Notes: a model not told the origin generated them from the letters alone. A stretch of DNA of 64,000 bases from Bacillus sp. ZZV12-4809 (GCF_009849585.1 NZ_VCRN01000011.1:62001-126000), one strand, 5' to 3'; positions 44,039 to 52,537 are shown, numbered from the stretch's first letter. Translations and numbers: made by a program.

Positions 44039-45379
44039 TTAAGAATGGATTAGCTTTCGAATCCCTTCTCCAATCTTTCTCACCCCAACATCTATTTTCC
44101 TGTCATCCACCTGTGACACGCTTAACCGAATACGATTTTCCTCCCTATATTCAGGAAGGTACATTCCTGATGCATCCTGAACCAGTACATTTTTCTTTTC
44201 GAGATATTCCACAAGACGCTTAGCTTTCATTCTGCGAGGAAGCTCTACGGTCGAATAAAACCCGGAATCCCCTCCAGTAAAATCAGCATCGGAAGGCAAA
44301 TACTCCAGGTATGCCTTTTTGAGGATGGTGCCTTTCTTTTTGTATTGCCGCCTTAATTTTTCAATATGAGCTTTAAACATACCGCTGCTTAAATAGATTT
44401 CAAGAGCCCCTTGCGTGAGGACTGGTGTATGGATGTCCGCTGCAAATTTAGCCTGTGTGAAACTTTTCATTAGCTCTTCCGGAAGAACAGCCAATCCCAA
44501 TCGCAGCCCAGGCAGCAAAACCTTTGAAAAGCTTTTTGTGTAAATGACTCTTCCGGAATGGTCATAGGCAAACATGGGATCTGCCTTTTTCCTAGTATCA
44601 AGATCTCCCATATAGTCATCCTCCACAATATAGATATCATATTTCTGAGCGAGTTCGACCATGTGCTTTTTTTCCTTGTTGGAATAGCTGCAGCCTGTCG
44701 GGTTCTGAAATCTGGAAACTGTGTAGAAAAACTTGATGCTTCGTTCTCTGAATACCTTTTCTAAGTAATTAAGATCTATTCCTTTCTGGTTTCTCTCAAT
44801 GCCGATAGGCTTCAAGCCGCGAGAGGTAATAGAATCTATGAAACTGAAATGGGTAGGCTGTTCGACGCAAATCTCTTTTTTATGATTGGGAAAAGGCAGT
44901 GAGATTAAGAGATCCAAAGCCTGCTGGGAACCTGATACAACGGCAATTCTTTCAGTCGGGGCGAAAACCTGCAGGTCCTGAAGCTGAGTTGAAAGCTGAT
45001 GCCGAAGACTCGCCAAGCCGAGGGGATGGGAATACTGAAACATATCTTCCTTATAAAGTTCAATTGCCTGATTCATGCAATGCTGATAATCACGGTAGGG
45101 CATCCTGCTTTTATCCGGTCCTGCTGAAACAAAGTCTATTTTCAGTTGAGTTTGTTTTTTGGGTTTATCTGTCCCTACTGCAAAATAGCCGCTTTTGGGC
45201 ACAGAGTAAATCAGATGTGCCTTTTCCAATTCACTGTATGCTCTTAGTACAGTATTGATGCTGCAGCTGAATTCTTTGGCAACCCTGCGGACGGAAGGGA
45301 GCTTTTCTCCGGACTTCAACCGTTCATCATTCATTCTGGATTGGATTTCTCCTATGATTTCATCATATTTAGTGCTCAT
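44039..45379 (-). CDS. MocR/GabR-type regulator (GntR HTH fused to aminotransferase fold)
   Basis: A 446-residue fusion: a GntR winged helix at residues 1-70 (KLPSVRRVAKEFSCSINTVLRAYSELE) and a PLP aminotransferase type I domain. SGSQQALDLL, NPTGCSYS, VEDDYMGDL and the PLP lysine in YTKSFSKVLLPGLRLG are present. Such proteins sense amino compounds via PLP. ATG 45379 has AAGGTG 8 nt upstream; the longer frame from 45448 has none. It may regulate the adjacent amino acid operon or the divergent beta-lactamase gene; neither is shown. Confidence 0.9.
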   Translation of the reverse strand: MSTKYDEIIGEIQSRMNDERLKSGEKLPSVRRVAKEFSCSINTVLRAYSELEKAHLIYSVPKSGYFAVGTDKPKKQTQLKIDFVSAGPDKSRMPYRDYQHCMNQAIELYKEDMFQYSHPLGLASLRHQLSTQLQDLQVFAPTERIAVVSGSQQALDLLISLPFPNHKKEICVEQPTHFSFIDSITSRGLKPIGIERNQKGIDLNYLEKVFRERSIKFFYTVSRFQNPTGCSYSNKEKKHMVELAQKYDIYIVEDDYMGDLDTRKKADPMFAYDHSGRVIYTKSFSKVLLPGLRLGLAVLPEELMKSFTQAKFAADIHTPVLTQGALEIYLSSGMFKAHIEKLRRQYKKKGTILKKAYLEYLPSDADFTGGDSGFYSTVELPRRMKAKRLVEYLEKKNVLVQDASGMYLPEYREENRIRLSVSQVDDRKIDVGVRKIGEGIRKLIHS

Positions 45380-45524
45380 GAATTCACACCTTGCTGAAGA
45401 TTTGTATGGGTACAGACGGTCAAAACGCTTCTTTTCTATATCCATCATGCTGTTTATAGTATAAGGGACAAATAAAGGGCTGACATCATGACGGAAATCC
45501 TATTTTATAAAGGAGGAAGAAAAG

Positions 45525-46322
45525 ATGAAAATGATGAGGAGAGCCGGAATAGCCGTACTTGCCTTATTATTGCTACTGACAGGAACAGGTGCTGATGTAT
45601 TAGGCGGAAAAGAAAATACGAAAGAGCTGCGCATTGAAGAGGCTTTTGCTGGTAAAGAGGGCACGATGGTCCTAAAAAACCTTAATAATGACAAGGTGTA
45701 TGTTTATAACAAGGAGCGGAGCAAAGAGAGACTGACGCCAGAATCGACCTTTAAAGTCGCCAATGCTCTAGTTGGGCTGGGAACAGCTGCTGTCAGAGAT
45801 GAATACGAAGTGAAACGGTGGGATGGAGTGGAAAGGGAATTCGAAAGCTGGAACCGGGATCACTCACTTGCTTCTGCCATGAGGGAATCGGCTATCTGGT
45901 TTTATCAGGACCTGGCAAGGACAATTGGTGAAAAGAAAATGAAGAATTACGTAGCCAAAATAAGGTATGGGAACCAAGACATATCTGGCGGAATTGATAG
46001 ATTCTGGCTGAATAGCAGTCTGAGAATATCTGCAGCAGAACAAGCAGCTTTTATCGAAAAGTTAGTAGAAGAGGACTTGCCATTCTCAAAACAGAACCAA
46101 AAAACAGTCAAACGAATAATGATTCATGATGAACAGGATCACTTCATTTTACATGGGAAAACAGGGACAAGACTCTCTGATATGGGACTTGGCTGGTATG
46201 TTGGTTTTGTTGAAACGGAGAAGGGCACATGGGTGTTTGCTGTGAATATTGATGGAACAGGCACTGAGGCCAGGAATATTGCTTTAGAAGTATTGAAGGA
46301 GAGAAAAATTATTAAGCAGTAA
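45525..46322 (+). CDS. Class D beta-lactamase-like protein (YbxI type)
   Basis: A 265-residue exported protein with a signal peptide (residues 1-24). The penicilloyl-serine motifs of class D enzymes are complete: STFK at 74-77, SAI at 122-124, YGN at 148-150 and KTG at 212-214. It belongs to the Gram-positive branch typified by Bacillus subtilis YbxI, with weak to moderate penicillinase activity. AAAGGAGGAAG precedes the ATG. No BlaR/BlaI-type regulator adjoins it. Confidence 0.9.
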   Translation: MKMMRRAGIAVLALLLLLTGTGADVLGGKENTKELRIEEAFAGKEGTMVLKNLNNDKVYVYNKERSKERLTPESTFKVANALVGLGTAAVRDEYEVKRWDGVEREFESWNRDHSLASAMRESAIWFYQDLARTIGEKKMKNYVAKIRYGNQDISGGIDRFWLNSSLRISAAEQAAFIEKLVEEDLPFSKQNQKTVKRIMIHDEQDHFILHGKTGTRLSDMGLGWYVGFVETEKGTWVFAVNIDGTGTEARNIALEVLKERKIIKQ

Positions 46323-46332
46323 GCTGGATCAA

Positions 46333-46355
46333 GGGAAACCATGTCCTGGTTTCCC
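46333..46355. terminator. Stem-loop between convergent genes
   Basis: GGGAAACCA pairs perfectly with TGGTTTCCC (9 bp, 5-nt loop) between the beta-lactamase and lipoprotein genes. The T tail is poor on both strands. Confidence 0.5.
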
Positions 46356-46360
46356 TGTTA

Positions 46361-46822
46361 TTACTGAACTTCCGCCACAAATGTAAAAGAGATTTCACCG
46401 TTTTGCCATTCTGCTAAAACTTCATAAATATATTTTCCTTTATCTGCAGGCATGTTAATTTGATTATCCTCCAGCTTGATTTCACTTTCTATTCCCGTTT
46501 CATTCCATAAATACACCTTTATTACTGGATCATCTTCAATTTTCACTTTGACTTTCTGGTCCGGTTTTACAAGAATAGGTTTAAGCTGTACTGCCATCTG
46601 ATTCGGGGATGCATGATCAGTTTGGATTGATTCCGTTTCAAGGCCTTTTTTTCTGACCCACTGAAAGTTTCCTTTTTCCATTCGATATTCTGTTCCATTC
46701 ACTACAGCAGTTGCCTTCTTCTCTGGCGGGAATTCCCCTTGATCCACCGATTTATCTGAACAGCCAAACAGTAAGCTGACAGAGGCAATTACGATTATAC
46801 TTACTAATCTTAAACTCCGCAT
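46361..46822 (-). CDS. Lipoprotein of unknown function
   Basis: A 153-residue lipoprotein: signal peptide with lipobox LLFGC near residue 21. The mature part is beta-rich (TAVVNGTEYRMEKGNFQW, then VKIEDDPVIKVYLW), probably a small Ig-like or beta-sandwich fold. Not recognised. It is convergent with the beta-lactamase gene. GGCGGG precedes the start. Confidence 0.7.
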   Translation of the reverse strand: MRSLRLVSIIVIASVSLLFGCSDKSVDQGEFPPEKKATAVVNGTEYRMEKGNFQWVRKKGLETESIQTDHASPNQMAVQLKPILVKPDQKVKVKIEDDPVIKVYLWNETGIESEIKLEDNQINMPADKGKYIYEVLAEWQNGEISFTFVAEVQ

Positions 46823-46933
46823 TATGCCACCCGCCTTTTATGATGGTTATTAAAAATAGTTTACCTGAAAAAGGAAATCTTATATATAGCTAGAATTACA
46901 TTAGTAAAATGCTAAAGGAAAGGAATTTAAGAA

Positions 46934-47338
46934 ATGAAGAAAATCTCACTCATACATTCTAAGGTTTTACCTGCTGTTGACTATGCTTACGCCTCCCATG
47001 TCCCTTCTGGAATGGACCTTTATTTTATGGCGGGTGCCTGTCCTCTTGATCAAGAGGGGAGAGTGCCTGAGGGAATCAGGATTGAAGAACAGGCTAAGCT
47101 TTGTGTTGAAAACCTCAGAGCAGCCTTACAGGAATGTGGCGCTGCATTAAAGGATGTGGCTTATACAAGAGTTCTTGTTGCATCCTCCGACCAGTCCGAT
47201 TTGGTGGCTGCATGGCAGGCGGTCAGAGAAGAATTCGGCTCCCATGATGTTCCAAGCACATTGTCCGGTGTCACCGTTTTGGGGTATAGCGGCCAATTAG
47301 TAGAGATAGAAGCGGCTGCTGCAGTAGCTAAAGAATAA
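46934..47338 (+). CDS. RidA-family protein
   Basis: A 134-residue Rid/YjgF/YER057c protein. VDYAYASHVP, ENLRAALQECGAALKDVAYTRVLVAS and VTVLGYSGQLVEIEAAAAV are family stretches. RidA hydrolyses reactive enamine/imine intermediates. The usual catalytic arginine (near RVLV-S/D) needs alignment to judge; this looks like a Rid2-Rid7-type variant. AAAGGAA precedes the ATG. Single-gene unit. Confidence 0.82.
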   Translation: MKKISLIHSKVLPAVDYAYASHVPSGMDLYFMAGACPLDQEGRVPEGIRIEEQAKLCVENLRAALQECGAALKDVAYTRVLVASSDQSDLVAAWQAVREEFGSHDVPSTLSGVTVLGYSGQLVEIEAAAAVAKE

Positions 47339-47418
47339 TTCATTTTTATTTAACTAAATTAAATAAGCTGATGACTAATATGTTAAAATTTTCGAGGATA
47401 AAAAAAGGGGATTTTAAC

Positions 47419-48243
47419 ATGAATACTTTAAAAAATTCTATTTCTTATTTACTAATGATTCCTGCTATCTTAATAGGAACTTGTGCAATGGCTGCAAATG
47501 GTCTGAGTCCCGGAATATCGCTTCAAAACATCTTAATCTGGTTTGTGGGAGCTGTTTTGTGTTCTTATTGTTTAGTTCCTAATAAGGAAAAAAGATTAAT
47601 TAAAGGCGATCTTCTTCTAACCTGCATTGCAGTAGCCTTATTAGTTCTTCCATTTCTGTTTGATGGTTCAGGCGGTGTTCATCGCTGGCTAACTTTAGGA
47701 CCGGTTAACATATATGCAGCAAGCATTATTTTGCCAATTATTATTATTCAGCTATGGAAACTAAACAATCCTGCTAGCTACGGAATCGCACTGTATTTTA
47801 TAACCTTATTAATCCTGCTATTCCATCCAGATGCAGGTCAATTAACTTCATTTGCTTGTGCAGCTTCTCTTATTTTGTGGAAGAAGATTGGTAATTGGAA
47901 GTTAAAGTTGATTAGCTCTATGCTTTGCGCTGTCACAGTTATCCTTTCATGGATTTTTATCGATGATTTAGCACCAGTTCCTTATGTAGAAGATATTATC
48001 TTTTTGGTTGCAGATCTTGGTATTGTCTGGCTGATTTTAGGTATTTTGTCGCTGCTGTTATTATTAAGTCCATTCTTTTATTACGGCAGAAGTAATATTA
48101 TATCGTTATCTTTAGGGGTTTATTTCTTAATTACTATGATTGTAACTCTATTTGGTCATTTTCCAATGCCAATCATGGGGTATGGAATCTCACCCATGAT
48201 TGGTTATTTTATTGCCGTCAGCTGGATTAGAATGAATAATTGA
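47419..48243 (+). CDS. Short SEDS-like (FtsW/RodA/SpoVE-type) membrane protein
   Basis: A 274-residue protein with about nine hydrophobic segments. GGVHRWLTLGPVNIYAASIILP, then FHPDAGQLTSFACAASL, and MPIMGYGISPMIGYF line up with the SEDS glycosyltransferase hallmarks (RRWI-LGP, PDLGT with its catalytic Asp, PFISYGGS). SEDS proteins have about 370-400 residues, so this one is compact and its motifs are degenerate. ATG 47419 has AAGGGG upstream. The following gene is a wreck, so this may be a relic of a two-gene unit. Activity unknown. Confidence 0.55.
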   Translation: MNTLKNSISYLLMIPAILIGTCAMAANGLSPGISLQNILIWFVGAVLCSYCLVPNKEKRLIKGDLLLTCIAVALLVLPFLFDGSGGVHRWLTLGPVNIYAASIILPIIIIQLWKLNNPASYGIALYFITLLILLFHPDAGQLTSFACAASLILWKKIGNWKLKLISSMLCAVTVILSWIFIDDLAPVPYVEDIIFLVADLGIVWLILGILSLLLLLSPFFYYGRSNIISLSLGVYFLITMIVTLFGHFPMPIMGYGISPMIGYFIAVSWIRMNN

Positions 48244-48257
48244 AAATGGAGAACGAA

Positions 48258-48777
48258 ATGTCTATTATCCTTGCAATTATCGTCCTTTTTGGTTTAATTA
48301 TTTTTAGGAATCAGGTTATGGAAGACGAGCAGAATAGTGTCACTGCTCTTTATACTGCCTGTATTAGCAATATTCCTTTTTGTTGGATAAGTGTTTTGTA
48401 ACACTTGGTATCATACTGCACCTGATTCATTGAATTTTACTGTCCAATAGGAAAATCAATCATATACAGTGACAGGCGTTTGGAAGAAACCATTAGATGC
48501 TTATAGATTTCCACGGATGTTAAGCGAAATAGATCGAAGGATTATGAAAAAATGGATAGCCGTTACTTTGAAGATTCGGTTCAAGAATGAATAAAAAATA
48601 AGCATCCTTCAGAATTAGATCCTCAAATATTTGATATAGAGACATCCAGGGAGTTTAGTTTTTCGTTTGCACTCACGGAGAACATAAAACCAACCGAAGC
48701 AAAAATCTATTATGTTCATACGAGAGATGAACCAATGGAGGCCTTAAAATTTTAGTTTAAGGAGTTTGATTTGAAAT
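48258..48777 (+). pseudogene. Decayed membrane-anchored protein gene
   Basis: It starts MSIILAIIVLFGLIIFRNQV, one transmembrane helix, and soon stops. Fragments continue in other frames: QSYTVTGVWKKPLDAYRFP, then NKHPSELDPQIFDIETSREF and SFSFALTENIKPTEAKIYYV. At least two frameshifts and three stops separate them. The original protein would have had about 170 residues with an extracytoplasmic domain. It follows the SEDS-like gene by 14 bp, so the two were probably an operon. Family not recognised. Confidence 0.6.
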
Positions 48778-48786
48778 AAAATCCAC

Positions 48787-48828
48787 AAAAAATGGACCCT
48801 GCTGCAATAGCAGCCGGGTCCATTTTTT
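48787..48828. terminator. Strong bidirectional terminator
   Basis: TGGACCC (48793-48799) pairs with GGGTCCA (48816-48822), with an inner GCTGC/GCAGC stem around AATA, and A/T runs outside. It ends the minus-strand ABC-F gene. Confidence 0.92.
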
Positions 48829-50293
48829 AGTTCTTTTTAAAGACCAGCATCTGATCTTCTATCACATACACGCAATCAGCTGCCCGTTGAATAAATACCG
48901 TATCATGTGAAACAAGCAGGACGGTTCCTTTATAGGCTTTTAAAAATCGTTCAAGCGCTTCGATGCAATAAATATCCAGAAAGTTTGTGGGTTCATCTAA
49001 TATCAGTACATTGTATCTGCCCAGGAAAAGCTGGCATAGCACGAGACGGATCGCTTCTCCGCCGCTCAAACTGCGCACATCCTTTTTCAGGTCATTTCCT
49101 GTAAAACTCATGGAGTGCAGCACCGAACGAATTTTACTATCATCATAATCGCTTTTATCTTTCATATAATCCAGCACCGTTTTGCTTTTATCGAATTGGT
49201 AATCCATCTGTTCATAGGCGCCAATTACCGCTTTAGGAGAGAGGGTTATTCTTTCGCCGCGGTTCAGGATATAGTTGAGCAGTGTTGTTTTTCCTGATCC
49301 GTTTTTTCCAGTAATGGCTATGGTTTTGCCAAGGGGGAATTGGAAGCTCGCTTCGTCCAGAAGTGTTCTTCCTCCGGCTTTTAATGTTACCCGGTCGCCC
49401 ATGATGGGAAATTTATTGTGCATTTCCAGTGCAGGATGCTGGTGGAAACGAATCGTCATTTCTTCCTTTGGCGCATCCACATTCTCGAGCATCTGTACCC
49501 GCTGTTCAATGGCTTTGGCGGCGCGCTGGACCGCTTTTTGGCTTGTATCCTTGGATTTTGTCATAAACATTTTATTGGCTTTGGCCTTTGTTTCCTTTTT
49601 GGAGATATGGCCGTTGGCTTGAGTAATTTTCTCCGCCTTTTTCATTTTTTCATCTGCCGCTTTTAATAAGCGGGATTTCTCTTTCACATATTTTTCATGC
49701 TGTTGGAGCTGCTGTTTTCGCTTCAGCTCTTTTTGTTCCATGTAATCAGTATAGTTACCGGTATATTCTGTCACAGAGCCGTCTTCAATTTCCCAGATTT
49801 TTGTAACGAGCTGGTCAAGTACATACCGGTCATGGCTGACGAGCACAAGGGCACCATAATAATAGGTCAGCTCATCAATAAGGAATTGGATTCCTTCCTT
49901 ATCGAGGTGGGTGGTTGGCTCATCAATTAACAACCCTTCATAATAGCTGGAAAACATGTGCGCCAATTTTCTCCTCGTTCTTTCCCCGCCGCTTAAGTTT
50001 TCAACTTCCGTGTCTGGAATCGCTAGCTTCTCCGCCAGTTTATAGTCTATTTCACCCGCTTCCGGCGCTGACAGCTGATCGAAGTAGGCAAAATCAGCAA
50101 AGCTGTTAACAAGTCCTTTTTCCGGCTTTATCTGTCCAGCCATTAGTTTCAGAAGAGTGCTTTTCCCAGCTCCGTTTTTGCCGACAATTCCAATCCGGTC
50201 AAACTGATGAACAGCCAGCCGGGGAATGTTTAATACCACTCTATCTAAATAGGAAACTTCTATATTCTTTAATTCAAAAAGGACATTTTCCAT
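48827..50293 (-). CDS. ABC-F ribosome-protection protein (Msr/Vga/VmlR-like)
   Basis: A 488-residue soluble protein with two ABC domains and no membrane part: Walker A GKNGAGKST near 38-46 and GKNGSGKTT near 330, signatures LSGGERTRRKLA and LSGGEAIRLVL, and a lysine-rich interdomain linker (residues 200-300), the element that reaches into the ribosome. The family displaces macrolides, lincosamides, streptogramins or pleuromutilins. Its ATG overlaps the rlmA stop (TAATG). It lies behind a macrolide-type leader peptide and two attenuator terminators, which supports a resistance role. Confidence 0.9.
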   Translation of the reverse strand: MENVLFELKNIEVSYLDRVVLNIPRLAVHQFDRIGIVGKNGAGKSTLLKLMAGQIKPEKGLVNSFADFAYFDQLSAPEAGEIDYKLAEKLAIPDTEVENLSGGERTRRKLAHMFSSYYEGLLIDEPTTHLDKEGIQFLIDELTYYYGALVLVSHDRYVLDQLVTKIWEIEDGSVTEYTGNYTDYMEQKELKRKQQLQQHEKYVKEKSRLLKAADEKMKKAEKITQANGHISKKETKAKANKMFMTKSKDTSQKAVQRAAKAIEQRVQMLENVDAPKEEMTIRFHQHPALEMHNKFPIMGDRVTLKAGGRTLLDEASFQFPLGKTIAITGKNGSGKTTLLNYILNRGERITLSPKAVIGAYEQMDYQFDKSKTVLDYMKDKSDYDDSKIRSVLHSMSFTGNDLKKDVRSLSGGEAIRLVLCQLFLGRYNVLILDEPTNFLDIYCIEALERFLKAYKGTVLLVSHDTVFIQRAADCVYVIEDQMLVFKKN

Positions 50294-51162
50294 TACGATA
50301 ACCTCGTTTCATTTTGGTTTAATCCAATTAATATATCCGCGTCGATTGTGATATGGCCGCTTTGGGTGACGAATGCCTGCAAAGCTGTCTCATTGGCATC
50401 CCAGGCAAGGGGAGACATCAGCACTAAATGTGTCCGTTCACTTTCATTCAACTCTCTTGCATCAGACACGGTAATAACGTCAGCGAGTGTAAAGTGCTTA
50501 TTAAAAAGTGAGATGGTTTCATCATTCCTGTAAGTGCTATTTTCATTGGCTCCATGTATGGCATTCCGAAGCTCTTTTAAATGTGCAGCACGCGGAACCA
50601 CCTTAATGATGAGCCCGCCTGGAACTAAAATCCGTTTAAACTCCTTGTAATTAGAAGGAGAAAAGATATTTAAAATCATATTCACAGAGTGATCAGCCAG
50701 AGGAGATTTTGCCAGATCCCCGACAAGCCAAATTGAATTTTTATACCTTTTTGCAGCCTGGGCGATACCTGCTTTAGAAATATCCAGGCCAATTCCTGTC
50801 ACTGTTCCGTTCCTGGAATTGCCCAAAACCTTCTCCAGATGTGACCCTTCACCGCAGCCTGCGTCAAGCAATAAGGCATCAAAATTGGCGGAAAAGGAGT
50901 CAATGACGGCTGATATTTTCTCATGAAGGAGTGTAAACAGTTCACTCTCCATAATGATTTTCTTCCTGGCTTCAAATAAGACTTTATTGTACCGGCTCTT
51001 CGGTGAATGGCTGAGCATGTTCACATAGCCATGGTGTGAAATATCAAAGGTATGCCTGTTCGGGCAAAGCAGGCTTTTCGATTGGAAAACCTGCAGTGAA
51101 TCCTCACATAGCGGGCATCTAAGGGCATTTACATAATTTTTATATTTAGCGTGACTATCCAT
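50293..51162 (-). CDS. rlmA: 23S rRNA (guanine-N1) methyltransferase RlmA/TlrB type
   Basis: A 289-residue enzyme with an N-terminal zinc finger (CPLC, then LLCPNRHTFD) and a Rossmann SAM-binding domain (LLLDAGCGEGSHL). The family methylates G745 or G748 in helix 35 of 23S rRNA; G748 methylation (TlrB, RlmAII) protects against some macrolides such as tylosin. Bacillus subtilis YxjB is the homologue. First gene of the leader-controlled operon. GAAAGGAAGAAG precedes the ATG, a few bases after the second attenuator terminator. Confidence 0.9.
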   Translation of the reverse strand: MDSHAKYKNYVNALRCPLCEDSLQVFQSKSLLCPNRHTFDISHHGYVNMLSHSPKSRYNKVLFEARKKIIMESELFTLLHEKISAVIDSFSANFDALLLDAGCGEGSHLEKVLGNSRNGTVTGIGLDISKAGIAQAAKRYKNSIWLVGDLAKSPLADHSVNMILNIFSPSNYKEFKRILVPGGLIIKVVPRAAHLKELRNAIHGANENSTYRNDETISLFNKHFTLADVITVSDARELNESERTHLVLMSPLAWDANETALQAFVTQSGHITIDADILIGLNQNETRLS

Positions 51163-51180
51163 TTTCTTCTTCCTTTCAAT

Positions 51181-51209
51181 AAAAAAATCACAGTCATCTG
51201 CCTGTGATT
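51181..51209 (-). terminator. Attenuator terminator 2, just before rlmA
   Basis: On the minus strand AATCACAG (51209-51202) pairs with CTGTGATT (51193-51186) and is followed by seven Ts. It lies only about 20 nt before the rlmA start, so transcription must pass it to express the operon. Confidence 0.85.
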
Positions 51210-51313
51210 CAGAGTAAAGGGAAGAGGACCCATCCTAATTCGGTTAGGGGCTGATCAGGAGCCGTCAGCAAATAAACCTTCCTTTTGCTGTCTATGGGAA
51301 GGCTCATAGACAT

Positions 51314-51344
51314 AAAAAAAGAAAGGCAGAAAAATCCGCCTTTC
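51314..51344 (-). terminator. Attenuator terminator 1 in the rlmA leader
   Basis: On the minus strand AAAGGCGGA (51343-51335) pairs with TCTGCCTTT (51330-51322), one G-U pair, 4-nt loop, followed by CTTTTTTT. Other stems upstream (51468-51497, 51448-51466) can form alternative pairings. Confidence 0.85.
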
Positions 51345-51483
51345 CATTCATAATAAAATTGCCACGGCAATTTAGGAAATAGCACTGATAGGGGCTATTT
51401 CATATGAAATGAAGATTATTAAAAAAGGACAGACTAATCCCGTTTACTCTGTTCACACAAACAGAGCCTTTGAACGTATTAAA

Positions 51484-51528
51484 TTACTGGTTCAAAGTTG
51501 GGAATCGAAGTCTCATCGCGTGCGTCAT
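51484..51528 (-). CDS. Macrolide-type leader peptide MTHAMRLRFPTLNQ
   Basis: A 14-codon frame behind AGGAGG (51540-51545) reads MTHAMRLRFPTLNQ and stops with TAA. It differs at one residue from the ErmD/ErmK leader MTHSMRLRFPTLNQ as I remember it. The Arg-Leu-Arg motif makes macrolide-bound ribosomes stall. The frame's 3-prime end lies in a stem (GTTCAAAG/CTTTGAAC, 51468-51497), so stalling would change folding of the leader RNA and allow readthrough of the two terminators. Confidence 0.92.
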   Translation of the reverse strand: MTHAMRLRFPTLNQ

Positions 51529-51567
51529 TTTTTAATAATCCTCCTAAAATAATTTGATACAGGGACC

Positions 51568-51596
51568 ATTATATGTTCATCTATTCAAAATGTCAA
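51568..51596 (-). promoter_or_regulatory. Consensus sigma-A promoter of the rlmA operon
   Basis: On the minus strand TTGACA (51596-51591), a 17-bp spacer and TATAAT (51573-51568) match the consensus exactly. Transcription would begin near 51561, giving a leader of about 400 nt ahead of rlmA. A perfect promoter fits an operon held back by attenuation rather than by a repressor. Confidence 0.93.
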
Positions 51597-51659
51597 AGGT
51601 TCCTCCGAATTTTACTGCGGAATGGAGGGCAAATTAGTCTTTGAAACGGAGGGAACCAG

Positions 51660-52157
51660 ATGAAACGGATACTAATGATTTTGATTGTGTTTTTTTCAAT
51701 TCCATTATTTGAAGCACATGCAGAATTTCTTTCCTATCCCTGCAGCATTTTGCTGGAGCCTGTAAAAGATATACCGAATATGCAGGGAACAGCTCTTATA
51801 ACCAAAGTGAAGAAGCCCTATACAGATGAGCCGGACAGTCCTGTCAGGGAACGGACAGCTATTGGAATCTATGCTGACTGGGTGCCCCAGCCTTCCGAAT
51901 TTGGCGATTATGACCAATACGAAGGGTACGCACAAATACCTGGTGTAATCAGCTGGAGATTCAAAATGTACCCAGTTAAAGAAGATCAGCCAAGTATCTT
52001 TGGCGGCATCCCATGGGTTGGCAAGTTTGACGAAATATCAGCTGAGTTTTCTCCTGATGCAATTGTGCAATTGCGCCTTTCCAATTCACGTTCCGGTACA
52101 CTAGGGCCGGCTATTTTGCAAAATACAGTTAAGGGTTGTGTAAGGCAGGGGGGATAA
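51660..52157 (+). CDS. Secreted protein of unknown function
   Basis: A 165-residue protein with a signal peptide (residues 1-21, cleavage after AHA) and two cysteines (near 27 and 161) that could form a disulphide. The mature part is polar and beta-rich. ACGGAGGG precedes the ATG. Divergent from the rlmA operon. Not recognised. Confidence 0.72.
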   Translation: MKRILMILIVFFSIPLFEAHAEFLSYPCSILLEPVKDIPNMQGTALITKVKKPYTDEPDSPVRERTAIGIYADWVPQPSEFGDYDQYEGYAQIPGVISWRFKMYPVKEDQPSIFGGIPWVGKFDEISAEFSPDAIVQLRLSNSRSGTLGPAILQNTVKGCVRQGG

Positions 52158-52164
52158 TGCTTTT

Positions 52165-52262
52165 AGCGCACATAAATAATTTTATCCGCACATAAAAAAG
52201 GGCTATCCGCACATAAAATATTTTATCCGCACATAAACTTGGCCTATCCGCACATAAATGCT
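52165..52262. repeat. Short tandem array of CCGCACATAAA, about 20.5-bp period
   Basis: CGCACATAAA occurs at 52167, 52187, 52208, 52228 and 52249, spacing 20, 21, 20, 21. The 10 bases between copies vary in sequence but alternate TTTTAT and GGCyTAT endings. Two helical turns per unit places all copies on one face of DNA. It lies directly after the secreted-protein gene. Confidence 0.85.
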
Positions 52263-52304
52263 ATTTTGGCTTTAAAAAGCAGCTGTGCGTAGTCCAATCA
52301 TATT

Positions 52305-52378
52305 GAAAATCAAAAATACGGCCCAAATTAGGCCTTTTTTTGTATTTATCGCCTAAATAATCAGCAAAGCGGTCCCCA
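52305..52378 (-). pseudogene. Remnant of a second EamA gene: last codons plus terminator
   Basis: This stretch is a diverged copy of 52533-52606, offset 228 bp. On the minus strand it holds the last seven codons of the EamA gene (GTALLII) with TAG in place of TAA, then the same GGCC-type terminator hairpin. Upstream of it the similarity ends. It looks like the tail of a deleted tandem paralogue. Confidence 0.65.
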
Positions 52379-52537
52379 TCATCTGTTTTCTGGTGCCAAT
52401 AGTCCAAATTTACTTTCGGATAAAATACTTTCACATAGCCCTTTTCGGCTATAACGATTTATTTGCGCATAGTGAAATTCTCAGCTTCTTTACTAAAAAT
52501 GAGCGGGTGCCATTTTTTTTGATACAAAGTCCGAAAT

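Noticed and set aside
51160..51560. Riboswitch or T-box upstream of rlmA
   Set aside because: No T-box specifier or conserved T-box sequence and no known riboswitch core is visible; the translated leader peptide explains the terminators better.
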